Shown here: piece by piece, positions 51,034 through 58,997 of the stretch
How positions within the stretch are numbered: position 1 is the first letter of the stretch
Layout: each line of letters begins with the position of its first letter
Assembly (NCBI RefSeq): GCF_007827045.1
Contig: NZ_RPFW01000006.1
Span: 620,001 to 684,000, forward strand
From: Trebonia kvetii
GTDB lineage: Bacteria > Actinomycetota > Actinomycetes > Streptosporangiales > Streptosporangiaceae
Direction of reading: 5' to 3'
Length of the DNA: 64,000 nucleotides
Program-made: the position numbers and the translations under genes
The notes under the pieces: generated by a model
Databases searched by the model: none
What the model was told of the DNA's origin: nothing
The model's input: only the letters and a program-made list of their open reading frames with translations

Positions 51034-51546
51034 CTAGACGGGAGACACTGACGAGTTCGCGCCGGCATCCGGTGATGCGGCACCCGTGCGCGGACGGCCG
51101 GGGTGGAAGTCGCCAGTCGCCGGCTCTGCGCCGTTCGTACCTGCGGGCTCGGGCCGGGCAAGGCGTCTCGCCGCACGTTCGGGGACCGCGACACTCGCCG
51201 GTGGCCAGCAAGCGCCGCTCACCAGCGTCATCCCGCCGTGGTGGGCGGCACCGGCTAAGCATGGCGCCCCGGTCCCCTCCTCGGGCTGGGGCGGGGCTGA
51301 GTCCTGGCCTTTCCCTGCCGGGGCAGACACTGCCCCATAGCGGCGCGCCAGCGGCTGTGCGCTGACGCCGTGCGTGATCACGCTGAGCAGGACCGTGGCC
51401 GTGATGACCGCCACCGCCAGGCTGGCCGCCTTTTCGCCGAGATCCTCGACAGGGACGGTCATGGGCTCATGCGCGGCTGTCCCCGCTCCCACCAGCGCGA
51501 CCAGGACGAGCGCAGGGTGCAGCGGTCTAGGCGCTACTGATACCAT
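51034..51546 (-). pseudogene. Cation/proton antiporter, C-terminal fragment
   Basis: The frame starts at 51546 with PLHPALVLVALVGAGTAAHE, then ASLAVAVITATVLLSVITHG and VSAQPLARRYG, the last helices of a CPA1-type Na+/H+ antiporter. It then continues as an Ala/Pro/Gly-rich tail to 51034 without further homology. The ten or so upstream helices are missing and the fragment abuts the toxin-antitoxin promoter. It is a non-functional remnant. Confidence 0.6.
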
Positions 51547-51555
51547 GCGGTATCA
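51538..51555. promoter_or_regulatory. 18-bp palindrome at the toxin-antitoxin promoter
   Basis: TGATACCATGCGGTATCA is a perfect 7-4-7 inverted repeat ending 7 bases before the antitoxin start at 51563. Type II antitoxins bind such dyads over their own promoter. It matches no other dyad in the window. Confidence 0.75.
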
Positions 51556-51562
51556 TCTGCTT

Positions 51563-51862
51563 ATGGCCATGACGCTTCGACTCAGCGAAGAACAGACCGA
51601 GGCCCTCCGGCGGAAGGCCGAGGCTGAGCATCGTTCCATGCAGCAGGTCGCCCAAGCTGCCATCGACGCCTACGTCCATCAGCCCACTCCGCTGCGCCGT
51701 CAGTTGGTCCCGGCAGCCGAGCTCGTAGGACTCTTCGGTGACCTGCCGCCGATGAATGCCGCGGATTTCCGTGCCGAGCAAGACCGCTACGCCGACACCG
51801 ACGCATACTTCGACGCCTACAGCCGCGCTGGCGATCCCGAGGACGCCCAGGACGGAGAGTGA
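51563..51862 (+). CDS. VapB-like antitoxin (ribbon-helix-helix type)
   Basis: A 99-residue protein from ATG 51563; ATG 51545, inside the palindrome, and ATG 51569 are alternatives. The N-terminus MTLRLSEEQTEALRRKAEAE, then HRSMQQVAQAAIDAYV, is a ribbon-helix-helix DNA-binding domain. The acidic C-terminus (NAADFRAEQDRYADTDAYFD) would wrap the toxin. It overlaps the toxin gene's GTG by four bases, the usual coupling. It should neutralise the PIN toxin and repress the operon. Confidence 0.85.
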   Translation: MAMTLRLSEEQTEALRRKAEAEHRSMQQVAQAAIDAYVHQPTPLRRQLVPAAELVGLFGDLPPMNAADFRAEQDRYADTDAYFDAYSRAGDPEDAQDGE

Positions 51863-52275
51863 GCACCCGCTACCTGCGAGGGCTCGGCGACACGAACATC
51901 CTGATCTTCCTGGAGCGGCTGGCAGCAGATCATCTGCCGTCCGAGCTTGCCATCAGCACGGTCAGCCTCGCCGAGCTTTCAGCAGGAGTCCACTCGGCCG
52001 TCGATGCCGTCGAGCGCGCCCGGCGGATGATGCGCGTGCAGCGAGTGGAAGCCACCTTCAGCCCGCTGCCCTTCGACGTCGAAGCAGCCAGGCGGTACGG
52101 AATCATCGCCGCCGAGGTCATCAGCATCGGCCGCAAACCGCGCGGGCGCGTGGCCGACCTGATGATCGCGAGCATCGCGGCGGCGAACAGGCTACCTCTC
52201 TTTACCACCAACCCAGCAGACTTTCACGGACTCGAGTCCGTCATAACCGTCGTCCCGGTTTCCGTCCCGGCTTAA
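51859..52275 (+). CDS. VapC-like PIN-domain toxin
   Basis: A 138-residue PIN ribonuclease from GTG 51859. Acidic residues of the active site are visible: Asp in GLGDTNILIFLERL, Glu in ISTVSLAELSAG, Asp in GRVADLMIASIAAANRLPLF and Asp in TTNPADFHGLESV. PIN toxins cleave tRNA or rRNA. The first Asp context GDTN replaces the usual LDTN, which keeps the carboxylate. The module looks intact, amid decayed genes. Its TAA overlaps the stop of the converging AlkD fragment in a shared TTAA. Confidence 0.9.
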   Translation: MSTRYLRGLGDTNILIFLERLAADHLPSELAISTVSLAELSAGVHSAVDAVERARRMMRVQRVEATFSPLPFDVEAARRYGIIAAEVISIGRKPRGRVADLMIASIAAANRLPLFTTNPADFHGLESVITVVPVSVPA

Positions 52276-52517
52276 CCGCGGATTTCCTGCGGTCGAGATC
52301 CTGACGCTCGTCCTGCTGGGACGGATTCCCGCCGGGCGCGGAGCTGATCCGCCGTCTCCACCGGGAGGCGGCGGACCGCCTCGCGGAAGGTGACGCCGGA
52401 GATCTCCCGCAGGTGGCGCGCCGTCCAGGCGGCGACCCATTCGGGGTCACGCTTGGAGGCCTCGCGCAGGACCCAGCCGATCGCCTTGCGGATGAAGAAC
52501 TCTTTCTCGCCCAGCAT
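52272..52517 (-). pseudogene. DNA alkylation repair (AlkD-like) enzyme, C-terminal fragment
   Basis: Reads GEKEFFIRKAIGWVLREASK then RDPEWVAAW and GVTFREAVRRL, the HEAT-repeat end of AlkD-type N-alkylpurine glycosylases. The first about 150 residues are missing. In the same frame it is joined directly to an integrase fragment upstream, so the open frame is a chimaera produced by deletion. Confidence 0.75.
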
Positions 52518-52764
52518 CGCAGCCCTGACGTGAGCCATAAGCTGCCGGATCTCCGATGGGGTCGGCTCGTCCAAGCGCCGGGTGCCCCACTGCTCGGTCA
52601 CCCGGTTCCAGGGACATAGTCGGCGAACGTCGGCACAGGCGGGCGCTTCCGGATGGCGGCGGCGGTCAGGTCGTCAGGGGGACAGGCCCATCCGCTCCAG
52701 GATCAGCAGCGCCGCGTCCAAGGCGGCCTGCTGCGAGGCGGCGGGAAACAGAGGTGGCAGTCAT
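52518..52764 (-). pseudogene. Tyrosine site-specific integrase, N-terminal fragments
   Basis: From ATG 52764 (overlapping the AbrB stop) pieces in three frames read in order: the start, then AASQQAALDAALLILERMGL, then DDLTAAAIRKRPPVPTFADY, then WNRVTEQWGTRRLDEPTPSE and IRQLMAHVRA. This is the N-terminal and core-binding (SAM-like) part of an actinobacterial phage-type integrase, with two frameshifts and a small deletion. The catalytic domain is replaced by the AlkD fragment. Recombination activity is lost. Confidence 0.65.
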
Positions 52765-53226
52765 CGGGAAGCTCCTTGCGCGTGCGGGAAGAAGCCGTGG
52801 GCGCGAAGGGCCTGGTCCACCACGGCGAGACAGTAGGCAGTGAGGGTGTCGGAGGCAGGCACTGCGGCCAGCAGTACCCGGTCGCCGGGCCGCAGGCCGC
52901 AGCGGCGGCGCAGCGCGGCGGGGATCGCGATGTACGCCCGGTCTGGCAGGGTCACCATGCCGCCCGGGTCGCGGCGGGCGGTTATCACCGGCGGTCAGGG
53001 TTAGCCGGTCACCGGCAGACCAGCCCAGCGCGCTGGTCACGGTCCGGTCAGCGATACGGCCCGAGGCATCGATTCGGCCGATCCCGTAAACCACATCCTC
53101 GGGCGCCGGCGGCACGGGCTCGGCGTGCGCCAGAGGCAGCGGCCGACCCGTGGCGGACCCGGGCCGCTGCCGGGCCTCCGAAACGCGGGACGACGGGATG
53201 ACAGGTGCGAGAAGCGGCGCGGTCAC
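52761..53226 (-). pseudogene. AbrB/SpoVT-type regulator paired with the integrase, frameshifted
   Basis: From GTG 53226 (GGGGAGG upstream) the frame reads VVYGIGRIDASGRIADRTVT then SALGWSAGDRLTLTAG, and shifts at about 52990. The next frame continues VITARRDPGGMVTLPDRAYI, then AIPAALRRRCGLRPGDRVLL and SDTLTAYCLAVVDQALRAHG. The swapped-hairpin AbrB fold is clear in the second part. Its stop overlaps the integrase ATG, showing the two formed a unit. A one- or two-base change inactivated it. Confidence 0.7.
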
Positions 53227-53296
53227 GGCTGCCTCCCCGCAGGGAGGAGAGCGGGATCGGACGCCGGAAGGCGGGCGACATCGAGGCCGACCGCAG

Positions 53297-53351
53297 GCGT
53301 GTTAAAGCGGGATGCGTGAGTTCGAGTGTCCGAGCCGCCACTTGAACACGC
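53297..53351. terminator. Imperfect inverted repeat downstream of the HMG-CoA reductase gene
   Basis: GCGTGTTAAAGCGG (53297-53310) pairs with CCGCCACTTGAACACGC (53335-53351) apart from one mismatch and small bulges. It lies just 3' of the leftward HMG-CoA reductase stop and could end that transcript. The interior contains TGTCCGAG, as in the dispersed repeat family, so its origin may be mobile. Confidence 0.4.
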
Positions 53352-53367
53352 TGTAGTAGCGGGCGTG

Positions 53368-54552
53368 CTAGGGCCTGTTCCGGCCGAGCCGCTCATGCGC
53401 GTCGACCCACTCCCCGGCCACGACCGCCGAGCCGAGCGAAAGCTCGCCGCACAAGACGGTCGCCGTGACGATCTCCGCGAACTTGAGCACCTTGCCTGTC
53501 CCGTAGCAGCCCAGGAGCTCAAGGCACTCGCGCTGGGTGGGAAGTCCGGTGCCGCCGCCGTAGGTCGCGACGATCAGGGCGGGGATCGTGATCGAGTAAT
53601 AGTAGGACCCGTCGTCGAGCAGCTCGCTGTGCACGAGCGCGGCCGATGACTCGGCCACGTTCGCGATGTCCTGGCCGGTCGCCACGAACAGCGCGGCGAT
53701 CCCGTTAGCCGAGTGATTGCCGTTGCTGTTCACCCCGGACAGCAGGCCGCCGAGGTTGGACATCTGGCGGGCGCAGAACATCTCCTCAGGGGTGGTGTGC
53801 AAGATTTCACGGATCAGTCCGGCCCGGATCGTCGCTTCCGCTGTGACCCGCTTGCCCCTTGTGGCGAGGATGTTGATCTGCGAGTTCTTCTTGTCTGTGG
53901 CCAGGTTGGACTCCAGGCAGAACTGGCGCACCCCGGGGTAGCGGTCCCGGATCCAGTCGCACGCCCGTGACGTTGCCTTGCCCGTCATGTTCTGGCCGGC
54001 GGCGTCACCCGTGGTGTAGTTGAACCGGAGGAAGATGAACCTGCTGGCCGAGAACTGCTCGATATCGTGCAGGCGGCCGGTGTGGGTGGTCGCATCGGCC
54101 TCCCGCTTGATGGCGTCGAAGCTCGCGGTCACCCATTGCCCGAAGGCCCTGGCCTCTCGCGCGCTGTCGAACCCGAACGCGGGCGCTCGCTGCATCCGGT
54201 CATCCATCACGGTGGTCGTGACCCCGCCGGCGTGGTGCAGCAGCTTCATGCCTCGGTTGTAGCTGGCCACGAGCGTCCCCTCGGTCGTCGCCAGCGGCAC
54301 GTAAAACTCACCGCGTGCGTGCTCGCCGTTGACGAGGAGCGGGCCGGCTATCCCGACCGGCACTTGCGCCACGCCGATGAAGTTCTCGACATTCCCGACG
54401 ACCGCGGCCGGGTCGATGGAGTAACGGCCGATATGCGCGGGACGGGTGCCGGTGGCATCGCCGAGGAATTCCAGGCGACGCGCACCGGCGCCTCGGGTGT
54501 AGTCCTGATTCAGGCGCGGGATCGGGGCGCGCTGACCCGTGGTCGTCGTCAT
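53368..54552 (-). CDS. Hydroxymethylglutaryl-CoA reductase, class I-like
   Basis: A 394-residue enzyme whose ATG overlaps the acyl-CoA ligase stop (ATGA). Landmarks are ENFIGVAQVPVGIAGPLLVN, the catalytic Glu in PLATTEGTLVASYNRG, NLATDKKNSQINILATRGKR with the catalytic Lys, GQDIANVAESS in the nucleotide site, and ELSLGSAVVAGEWVDAHERL with the catalytic His. It reduces HMG-CoA to mevalonate with NADPH. Other mevalonate enzymes are not in the window; in actinobacteria this pathway usually sits in a secondary-metabolite terpenoid cluster. Confidence 0.92.
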   Translation of the reverse strand: MTTTTGQRAPIPRLNQDYTRGAGARRLEFLGDATGTRPAHIGRYSIDPAAVVGNVENFIGVAQVPVGIAGPLLVNGEHARGEFYVPLATTEGTLVASYNRGMKLLHHAGGVTTTVMDDRMQRAPAFGFDSAREARAFGQWVTASFDAIKREADATTHTGRLHDIEQFSASRFIFLRFNYTTGDAAGQNMTGKATSRACDWIRDRYPGVRQFCLESNLATDKKNSQINILATRGKRVTAEATIRAGLIREILHTTPEEMFCARQMSNLGGLLSGVNSNGNHSANGIAALFVATGQDIANVAESSAALVHSELLDDGSYYYSITIPALIVATYGGGTGLPTQRECLELLGCYGTGKVLKFAEIVTATVLCGELSLGSAVVAGEWVDAHERLGRNRP

Positions 54553-56108
54553 GGCCGCGATCCTTCGTAATCGCGCGGGCCCGCGCTCCGCACGGCGGCC
54601 GGGAGCAGTTCATCCTTCAGGACCTTGCCCAGGGTGTTCTTCGGCATCTCGGCGCGGAACTCGATCACCCGCGGGTACTTATAGGCGGCGAGCCGCTCCT
54701 TGCAGAATGCGGTCAACTCCGGCGCAGTGACCTGAGTACCGGGGCGCGGCACGACGACGGCCATGATCTCCTCGCCCATCCGCTCGTGCGGCATTCCGAT
54801 GACGGCGGCCTCGACGACCGCCGGATGCGCGCGCAGCACGTTCTCGATCTCTAGCGGGTACACGTTGTACCCGCCGCGGATGATGAGCTCCTTCGCCCGG
54901 CCGACGATGAACAAGAACCCGTCCTCGTCGAAATAGCCGAGGTCACCGGTGTGGAACCAGCCGCCAGCGAAGGCGCGTGCGGTAGCTTCCGCCTGGTTCA
55001 GGTATCCCTTCATCACGTGCAGACCGCGGGTGACTACTTCGCCGATGTTGTCCTTGCCTGGCGGCAGTGCCTTGCCGTCTTCGCTCCATATCTCCGTCTC
55101 GGTTCCCCAGATCGGCTTGCCGACGCTGTAGATCCGCCGGTCGCTGGCGTTCTTGTTGAACGTGACGGTCGATGCCGTCTCCGTCAGCCCGTAACCCTCG
55201 AGGACCGGGATGCCGAAGCGCTTCTCGAACGCGTCGAGAACGTCCGCGGGTATCGAGGCCCCTCCGGAGATGGCGACCCGGAGCGAGGAAACGTCGTGGC
55301 TGTCCAGGTCCGGGTACGACAGCAGGCTGATGAACATGGCAGGGACGCCCTCGAAGATGGTGGCCCGGTCACGCTGGATCGCCTCTAGGACAACGGCGGG
55401 ATCGAACCGCGGGATGAGGGACATCGTGCAGCCGAACCGCACGCACACGTTGAGGATGCTGGACAGGCCGAATACGTGGAAGAGCGGGAGAACCGTGATC
55501 ACCACGTCGGCTGGCTGCACGTCGAAAAGGCGGCCGGGGACATCGGCGTTCATGTACAGCTGCAGGTGGGTAAGCTCGGCGCCTTTGGGTTGCCCCGTCG
55601 TACCGGAGGTGTACATGATGACCGCCGTGTCGTCCGGTTTGCGCTCGGCGAGCCGGCCGCTGGCCGTGGCTACCGCCAGCAGGCGGCTGAAGGAAATGGC
55701 GCGTTCGTCGTCGCTGCCGCCGACGGCGTAGATCTCGCTCACCCCGGCTGACGCCGCGCCGGTCAGCGCGTGATCCAGCGCGCCACCCCACGTGATGAGG
55801 ATCTTCGCCGCTGAGTCGCCGAGGATGAATGCCACTTCGGGCGCCTTGAGCATGATGTTGACGGGCACGGCAGCGCCGCCGGCCTTGAGGATGCCGAAGT
55901 AGGCGACCACGAACTCGGGGATGTTGGGCAGTTGCAGAGCCACGGCGTCGCCCGGCCTTATCCCGCTGGCTTGCAGGCTGGCCGCTACCAGGTCGGACAG
56001 CCCGTCTAGCTCGGCGTACGTCAGTGACCCGCCCGGATAGAGGATCGCCGGACGGCCGGGGGAGTCGAGCGCCGTTTCCCGCAGGATGACCGCAAGGTTG
56101 AAATTCAT
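54549..56108 (-). CDS. Acyl-CoA synthetase / 4-coumarate-CoA ligase-like AMP-binding enzyme
   Basis: A 519-residue ANL enzyme from ATG 56108, GGGGAG upstream. The P-loop is VIMYTSGTTGQPKGAELTH. Then come LPLFHVFGLSSILN, the adenylate-binding EGYGLTETASTVTFN, GWFHTGDLGYFDEDGFLFIV, and the catalytic Lys region MPKNTLGKVLKDEL. It activates a carboxylic acid to its acyl-AMP and transfers it to CoA. Tight coupling to HMG-CoA reductase suggests that both act in the same pathway. Residues lining the acyl pocket do not identify the acid. Confidence 0.92.
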   Translation of the reverse strand: MNFNLAVILRETALDSPGRPAILYPGGSLTYAELDGLSDLVAASLQASGIRPGDAVALQLPNIPEFVVAYFGILKAGGAAVPVNIMLKAPEVAFILGDSAAKILITWGGALDHALTGAASAGVSEIYAVGGSDDERAISFSRLLAVATASGRLAERKPDDTAVIMYTSGTTGQPKGAELTHLQLYMNADVPGRLFDVQPADVVITVLPLFHVFGLSSILNVCVRFGCTMSLIPRFDPAVVLEAIQRDRATIFEGVPAMFISLLSYPDLDSHDVSSLRVAISGGASIPADVLDAFEKRFGIPVLEGYGLTETASTVTFNKNASDRRIYSVGKPIWGTETEIWSEDGKALPPGKDNIGEVVTRGLHVMKGYLNQAEATARAFAGGWFHTGDLGYFDEDGFLFIVGRAKELIIRGGYNVYPLEIENVLRAHPAVVEAAVIGMPHERMGEEIMAVVVPRPGTQVTAPELTAFCKERLAAYKYPRVIEFRAEMPKNTLGKVLKDELLPAAVRSAGPRDYEGSRP

Positions 56109-56373
56109 CGCTTTGCTCCCCTTTTCCGTCACCCAACGCGCGCCGCGCGAGGGATCCAGGTTGTGACGGATCCGGCACAACGAAGCGACGTTGTCTTCTT
56201 CAGCGTTTGTCGTCCAGCCGGCTCGTGTCAGCGGCGTTTGTCCTGACCTTGCGGGACCTTCGCCACGTACCGTCGCCGCACGTGATGCCTTGCCGGCAGC
56301 CGCGGGCTGGGCTGTAATGAACGGGCTGGGCCGTAATGAAGTGGTCTGTCCGGCGGCGCTGTGGAGGTGGACG

Positions 56374-57510
56374 GTGACGCCAGCGGAAATCCGCGCGGTG
56401 GGCAAGCTGGGCGGTCACGCCATGGCCGGGCTGGTATCCCGGATCGAGCAAGCGCATCTGGCCACCGGGCAGCGTGTCTTCACCACTCTCGGGCCAGTGA
56501 GCGGGATGGCGCGGCCGGCCCATGATTCTGTCTCGCGTGCCGTATACCTCGCGGTCCGGGCCACCGGCCGGGCGGCAGGGACGATGGGCGGACAGGCGGT
56601 GTCGCTGCTCGGGGCGGCCAGGCAGCCGCTGAGGGGTGGGCCGGGCGGTGGCGTGGCGATGGCCGCGCTAAACGCGGTCACTGGTGATCGGCTCGGCCGT
56701 GATCTGGCCCCGCTGGCCATCCGCATGGCCGTGCGGGCGGACGGATACGACCTCGACCCCCTGACCGCCGGCGCGGTCGCGGCGAAGTTCCCGCATGCCA
56801 CGCCCGGCATCGCCGTCTTCGTCCATGGGCTAGCGGAGACGGAGAACTCCTGGCGGCGCCGTGCCCGTGCGTCCGCGCCCTACGGGCCCCGCCTGGCGGC
56901 GGAATTCGGCTATGCGCCGGTCCATATCCGGTACAACACCGGCAGGCACGTGTCCGCCAACGGCCACGACCTGGCTGAGCTGCTGGAGAGCCTGATGGCG
57001 GCGTGGCCGGAGTGGGTCGGCGAGATCCTGCTGATCGGTCACTCGATGGGCGGCCTCGTCATCCGCAGCGCGTGCCACTACGGTCGGCGAGACGGGGCCG
57101 CCTGGGTAGACCGGGTCCGGCACATCTTCTATCTCGGCTCACCGCATCTGGGTGCCCCGCTTGCCCGGGCTGCCGGGTATGCGGGCTGGGTCCTGGGGTA
57201 GGCGCCAGAAACCAGGCCTTTCGCGGGCATGGTCGCCTCGTCGGACGGGATCAAGGACCTGCGCGTCGTCAGCGCCACCGTCACCGCCCGTCCCGGTGGT
57301 CCGGTCGGTGCCGCGGTTGGCGACTTGCTGGTCCAGCCCGCCAGTGCACACGGGTGGCGTGGCACGGTTCGCCACATCCCGTTCCGTGTGGACCTGGGCC
57401 GGCAGCTTGGCGGCCTGCATCATTTCGACCTGCTCAACCATCGCGATGTGTGGGCAGTCATGCGCGACCTGCTCCGTGAGCACCATGACAGCGCGGCGGG
57501 CCCGGAGTAG
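56374..57510 (+). pseudogene. Alpha/beta-hydrolase (lipase-like) gene with an in-frame TAG
   Basis: GTG 56374, preceded by GGAGGTGG, opens a lipase-like frame: AVFVHGLAETENSWRRRARA, then HIRYNTGRHVSANGHDLAEL and the nucleophile elbow LLIGHSMGGLVIRSA, with FYLGSPHLGAPL. A TAG at 57199-57201 interrupts it. The same frame continues without shift (APETRPFAGMVASSDGIKDL, FRVDLGRQLGGLHHFDLLNH with a candidate catalytic His) to 57510. One base change (from a Gln, Trp or similar codon) would explain it. The first product alone has the Ser but lacks the His. Readthrough or sequencing error are alternatives. Confidence 0.8.
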
Positions 57511-57528
57511 CGCCGGTCCGCCGCGCTG
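57489..57528 (+). terminator. Hairpin at the end of the lipase gene
   Basis: CAGCGCGGCGG (57489-57499) pairs perfectly with CCGCCGCGCTG (57518-57528) over an 18-base loop containing the stop codon region, followed by TTT. Consistent with a rho-independent terminator. Confidence 0.7.
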
Positions 57529-57640
57529 TTTGGGTGCCTAACTTCCCCGGCATGCTGGCGCCTCGGCCGAAGCCGGCGTGCTCCGGTCGGTCAGGTGAAG
57601 CAGGTCCTCCGCGCCCGGCCATGGCGCCGCGGCATGCTGC

Positions 57641-57674
57641 TTGATTTACCTAGCGATCGATTGATATACTTAGC
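57641..57674 (+). promoter_or_regulatory. Strong sigma-70-like promoter overlapping 20-bp-spaced direct repeats
   Basis: TTGATT (57641-57646) and TATACT (57665-57670) are 18 bases apart, an unusually good match to the vegetative consensus for this genome, about 34 bases upstream of the 57704 start. The same bases form a direct repeat: TTGATTTACCTAGC (57641-57654) and TTGATATACTTAGC (57661-57674), 12 of 14 identical and 20 bp apart, suiting a repressor bound twice on one DNA face. The XRE protein encoded downstream is the likely binder. Confidence 0.65.
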
Positions 57675-57703
57675 AACAGGAGCGGATCTAGGAGGTTAAG
57701 GTC

Positions 57704-58000
57704 ATGGGTACCACGGTTCGAGAGGAGCTGCAGGACGAGTTCCTGTCTACCCTCCGCAAGGGCCAGGACATCGCGCTAGACGCGCTGAAGACCCTGGTCG
57801 AGAGTGTTCAGTTCGTCACCCCCGCGATGCCGGCCGTCCGCGTGCCGCTGGCCGACCGGCTGCCGACGGCGCACGAGGTTGTGGCCGGCGGTTACGACTT
57901 CGCCGAGCGCCTGCTCGCCAACCAGCGGCAGTTCGCCGACGAGGTGATCACGGCAGTGTCCCCGCTGCGGCCCGTTAGGGCAGAGAAGGCCGCCGAGTGA
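57704..58000 (+). CDS. Conserved hypothetical protein paired with an XRE regulator
   Basis: A 98-residue protein from ATG 57704, with GGAGG upstream: TVREELQDEFLSTLRKGQDI, ALDALKTLVESVQFVTPAMP, VAGGYDFAERLLANQRQFAD. It is helical, amphipathic and without membrane segments. This small gene followed by a helix-turn-helix gene is a recurrent actinobacterial pair; its biochemical role is unknown. Phasin-like helix content (long amphipathic helices, FAERLLANQRQFA) is suggestive but unproven. Confidence 0.7.
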   Translation: MGTTVREELQDEFLSTLRKGQDIALDALKTLVESVQFVTPAMPAVRVPLADRLPTAHEVVAGGYDFAERLLANQRQFADEVITAVSPLRPVRAEKAAE

Positions 58001-58018
58001 GGCCCAGGCACACGGAAT

Positions 58019-58088
58019 CCCCCGCGCGCGGGGGAGGAACGGGCCGCGGCAGCGCCGGAAACCCACCCCGGGCTGCTGCGGCCCGTTC
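58019..58088 (+). promoter_or_regulatory. Two intercistronic hairpins
   Basis: CCCCCGCGCGCGGGGG (58019-58034) is a perfect palindrome. It is followed by a 17-bp stem with a single mismatch (58037-58053 with 58072-58088). Together they fill the gap between the 57704 gene and the XRE gene. They may terminate most transcripts, so that the regulator is made at lower level than the first gene. Confidence 0.65.
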
Positions 58089-58109
58089 CCCTCGTGAAGG
58101 AGGCAGGCC

Positions 58110-58490
58110 GTGACGGACCTGTGGCAGTCGCAGCGGGAAGTGCTTGGCGCCTTCATCCGGCAGCAGCGAAAGCGGGCTGGCCTGTCGCTGCGCCAGCTCG
58201 CTGAGCTGACCAGCCTGTCCAACCCTTACCTCAGCCAGGTGGAGCGAGGCCTGCACCAGCCGTCGGTCCGCGTGCTCAAGGCGATCTCCGACGCGCTTAA
58301 CCTGTCGGCCGAGACGCTGCTGGCTGAGGCAGGGCTGATCGACGCGGTGGCAGGCACCAGCCCGGACAGGAAGCAAGCCGACCAGGAGCTAGCGGTGCCG
58401 GCCACCGAGGTCGCGATCCGCGCCGACCAGCGCCTCAACGAAGACCAGAAGGCGGCGCTGATTGCCGTCTACCGCAGCATGCTCGGCTAG
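58110..58490 (+). CDS. XRE-family transcriptional regulator
   Basis: A 126-residue protein from GTG 58110 with AAGGAGG upstream. A textbook Cro/CI helix-turn-helix fills the N-terminus: GAFIRQQRKRAGLSLRQLAE, LTSLSNPYLSQVERGLHQPS and VRVLKAISDALNLSAETLLA. The C-terminal part (EVAIRADQRLNEDQKAALIA) is helical and may dimerise. It lies downstream of the 57704 gene and is probably cotranscribed through the intercistronic hairpins; autoregulation through the direct repeats is inferred. Confidence 0.92.
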   Translation: MTDLWQSQREVLGAFIRQQRKRAGLSLRQLAELTSLSNPYLSQVERGLHQPSVRVLKAISDALNLSAETLLAEAGLIDAVAGTSPDRKQADQELAVPATEVAIRADQRLNEDQKAALIAVYRSMLG

Positions 58491-58844
58491 TTACCGGCAC
58501 CGGGCAAATTCCCCTCGTCCCGTTGGGGACCCGCGACGCTATCCGGCCGTTTAGCCTGTTCACCACGACCGCCTCCGATTTTCCGTTTCGAGGCTGCTGA
58601 AGTTCCCAGTGGCCGGTAACGGGATCGTCTTGCCGCAGGAAGACACCCCGTGGAAGGCCGGCCGCCAACATGCCCAAAGCGGATGGACTGCGCGCCACGG
58701 CTCAGACAGCGAAACCGGCGGGCGGCGCTCTCTGCAGTTCGCGCAGCGTGTGGTCATCTGCCAGGTTCTAAATATCGCGCCGACGTAGTCGTTTCCCGGT
58801 CGCCCGGATCGGCGATCGACGCGCCTCAGTACGGTTAGCCGCAA
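58491..58844. other. Gene-free region
   Basis: No gene was recognised. It probably marks the boundary between the chromosomal XRE pair and the transposon-like repeats that begin near 58845. Confidence 0.4.
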
Positions 58845-58997
58845 GATTGGCGGTGTCGCCATGCGCAAAGGGGTTGTGTCCGAGAGGGAGTTGAATCCGC
58901 TCTGTTGTGACGTGCGGCTTTGCATCTTGGCCCGATCCTGGAAACGGACCGGCACTGGTCAGTGACGTGCGATTGTGTCCGAGGGGGACTTGAACAA
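58845..58997. repeat. Dispersed repeat, copy 2, plus a partial third copy
   Basis: 58845-58940 aligns with 8085-8185 (about 75% by eye). A partial direct copy of its core follows at 58970-58995: TTGTGTCCGAGAGGGAGTTG (58874-58893) against TTGTGTCCGAGGGGGACTTG (58974-58993). The two cores are exactly 100 bp apart. Position next to a TniABQ relic suggests transposase-binding sites at a transposon end. A coding-relic origin is also possible, since the minus strand reads GFNSLSDT and GFRSLSDT in the two copies. Confidence 0.55.

Noticed and set aside
53322..53351. tRNA-3'-end-like sequence (GTTCGAG...CCGCCA) next to the integrase relic
   Set aside because: The T-arm cannot pair and no anticodon or D arm is found, so no tRNA or att site can be supported.
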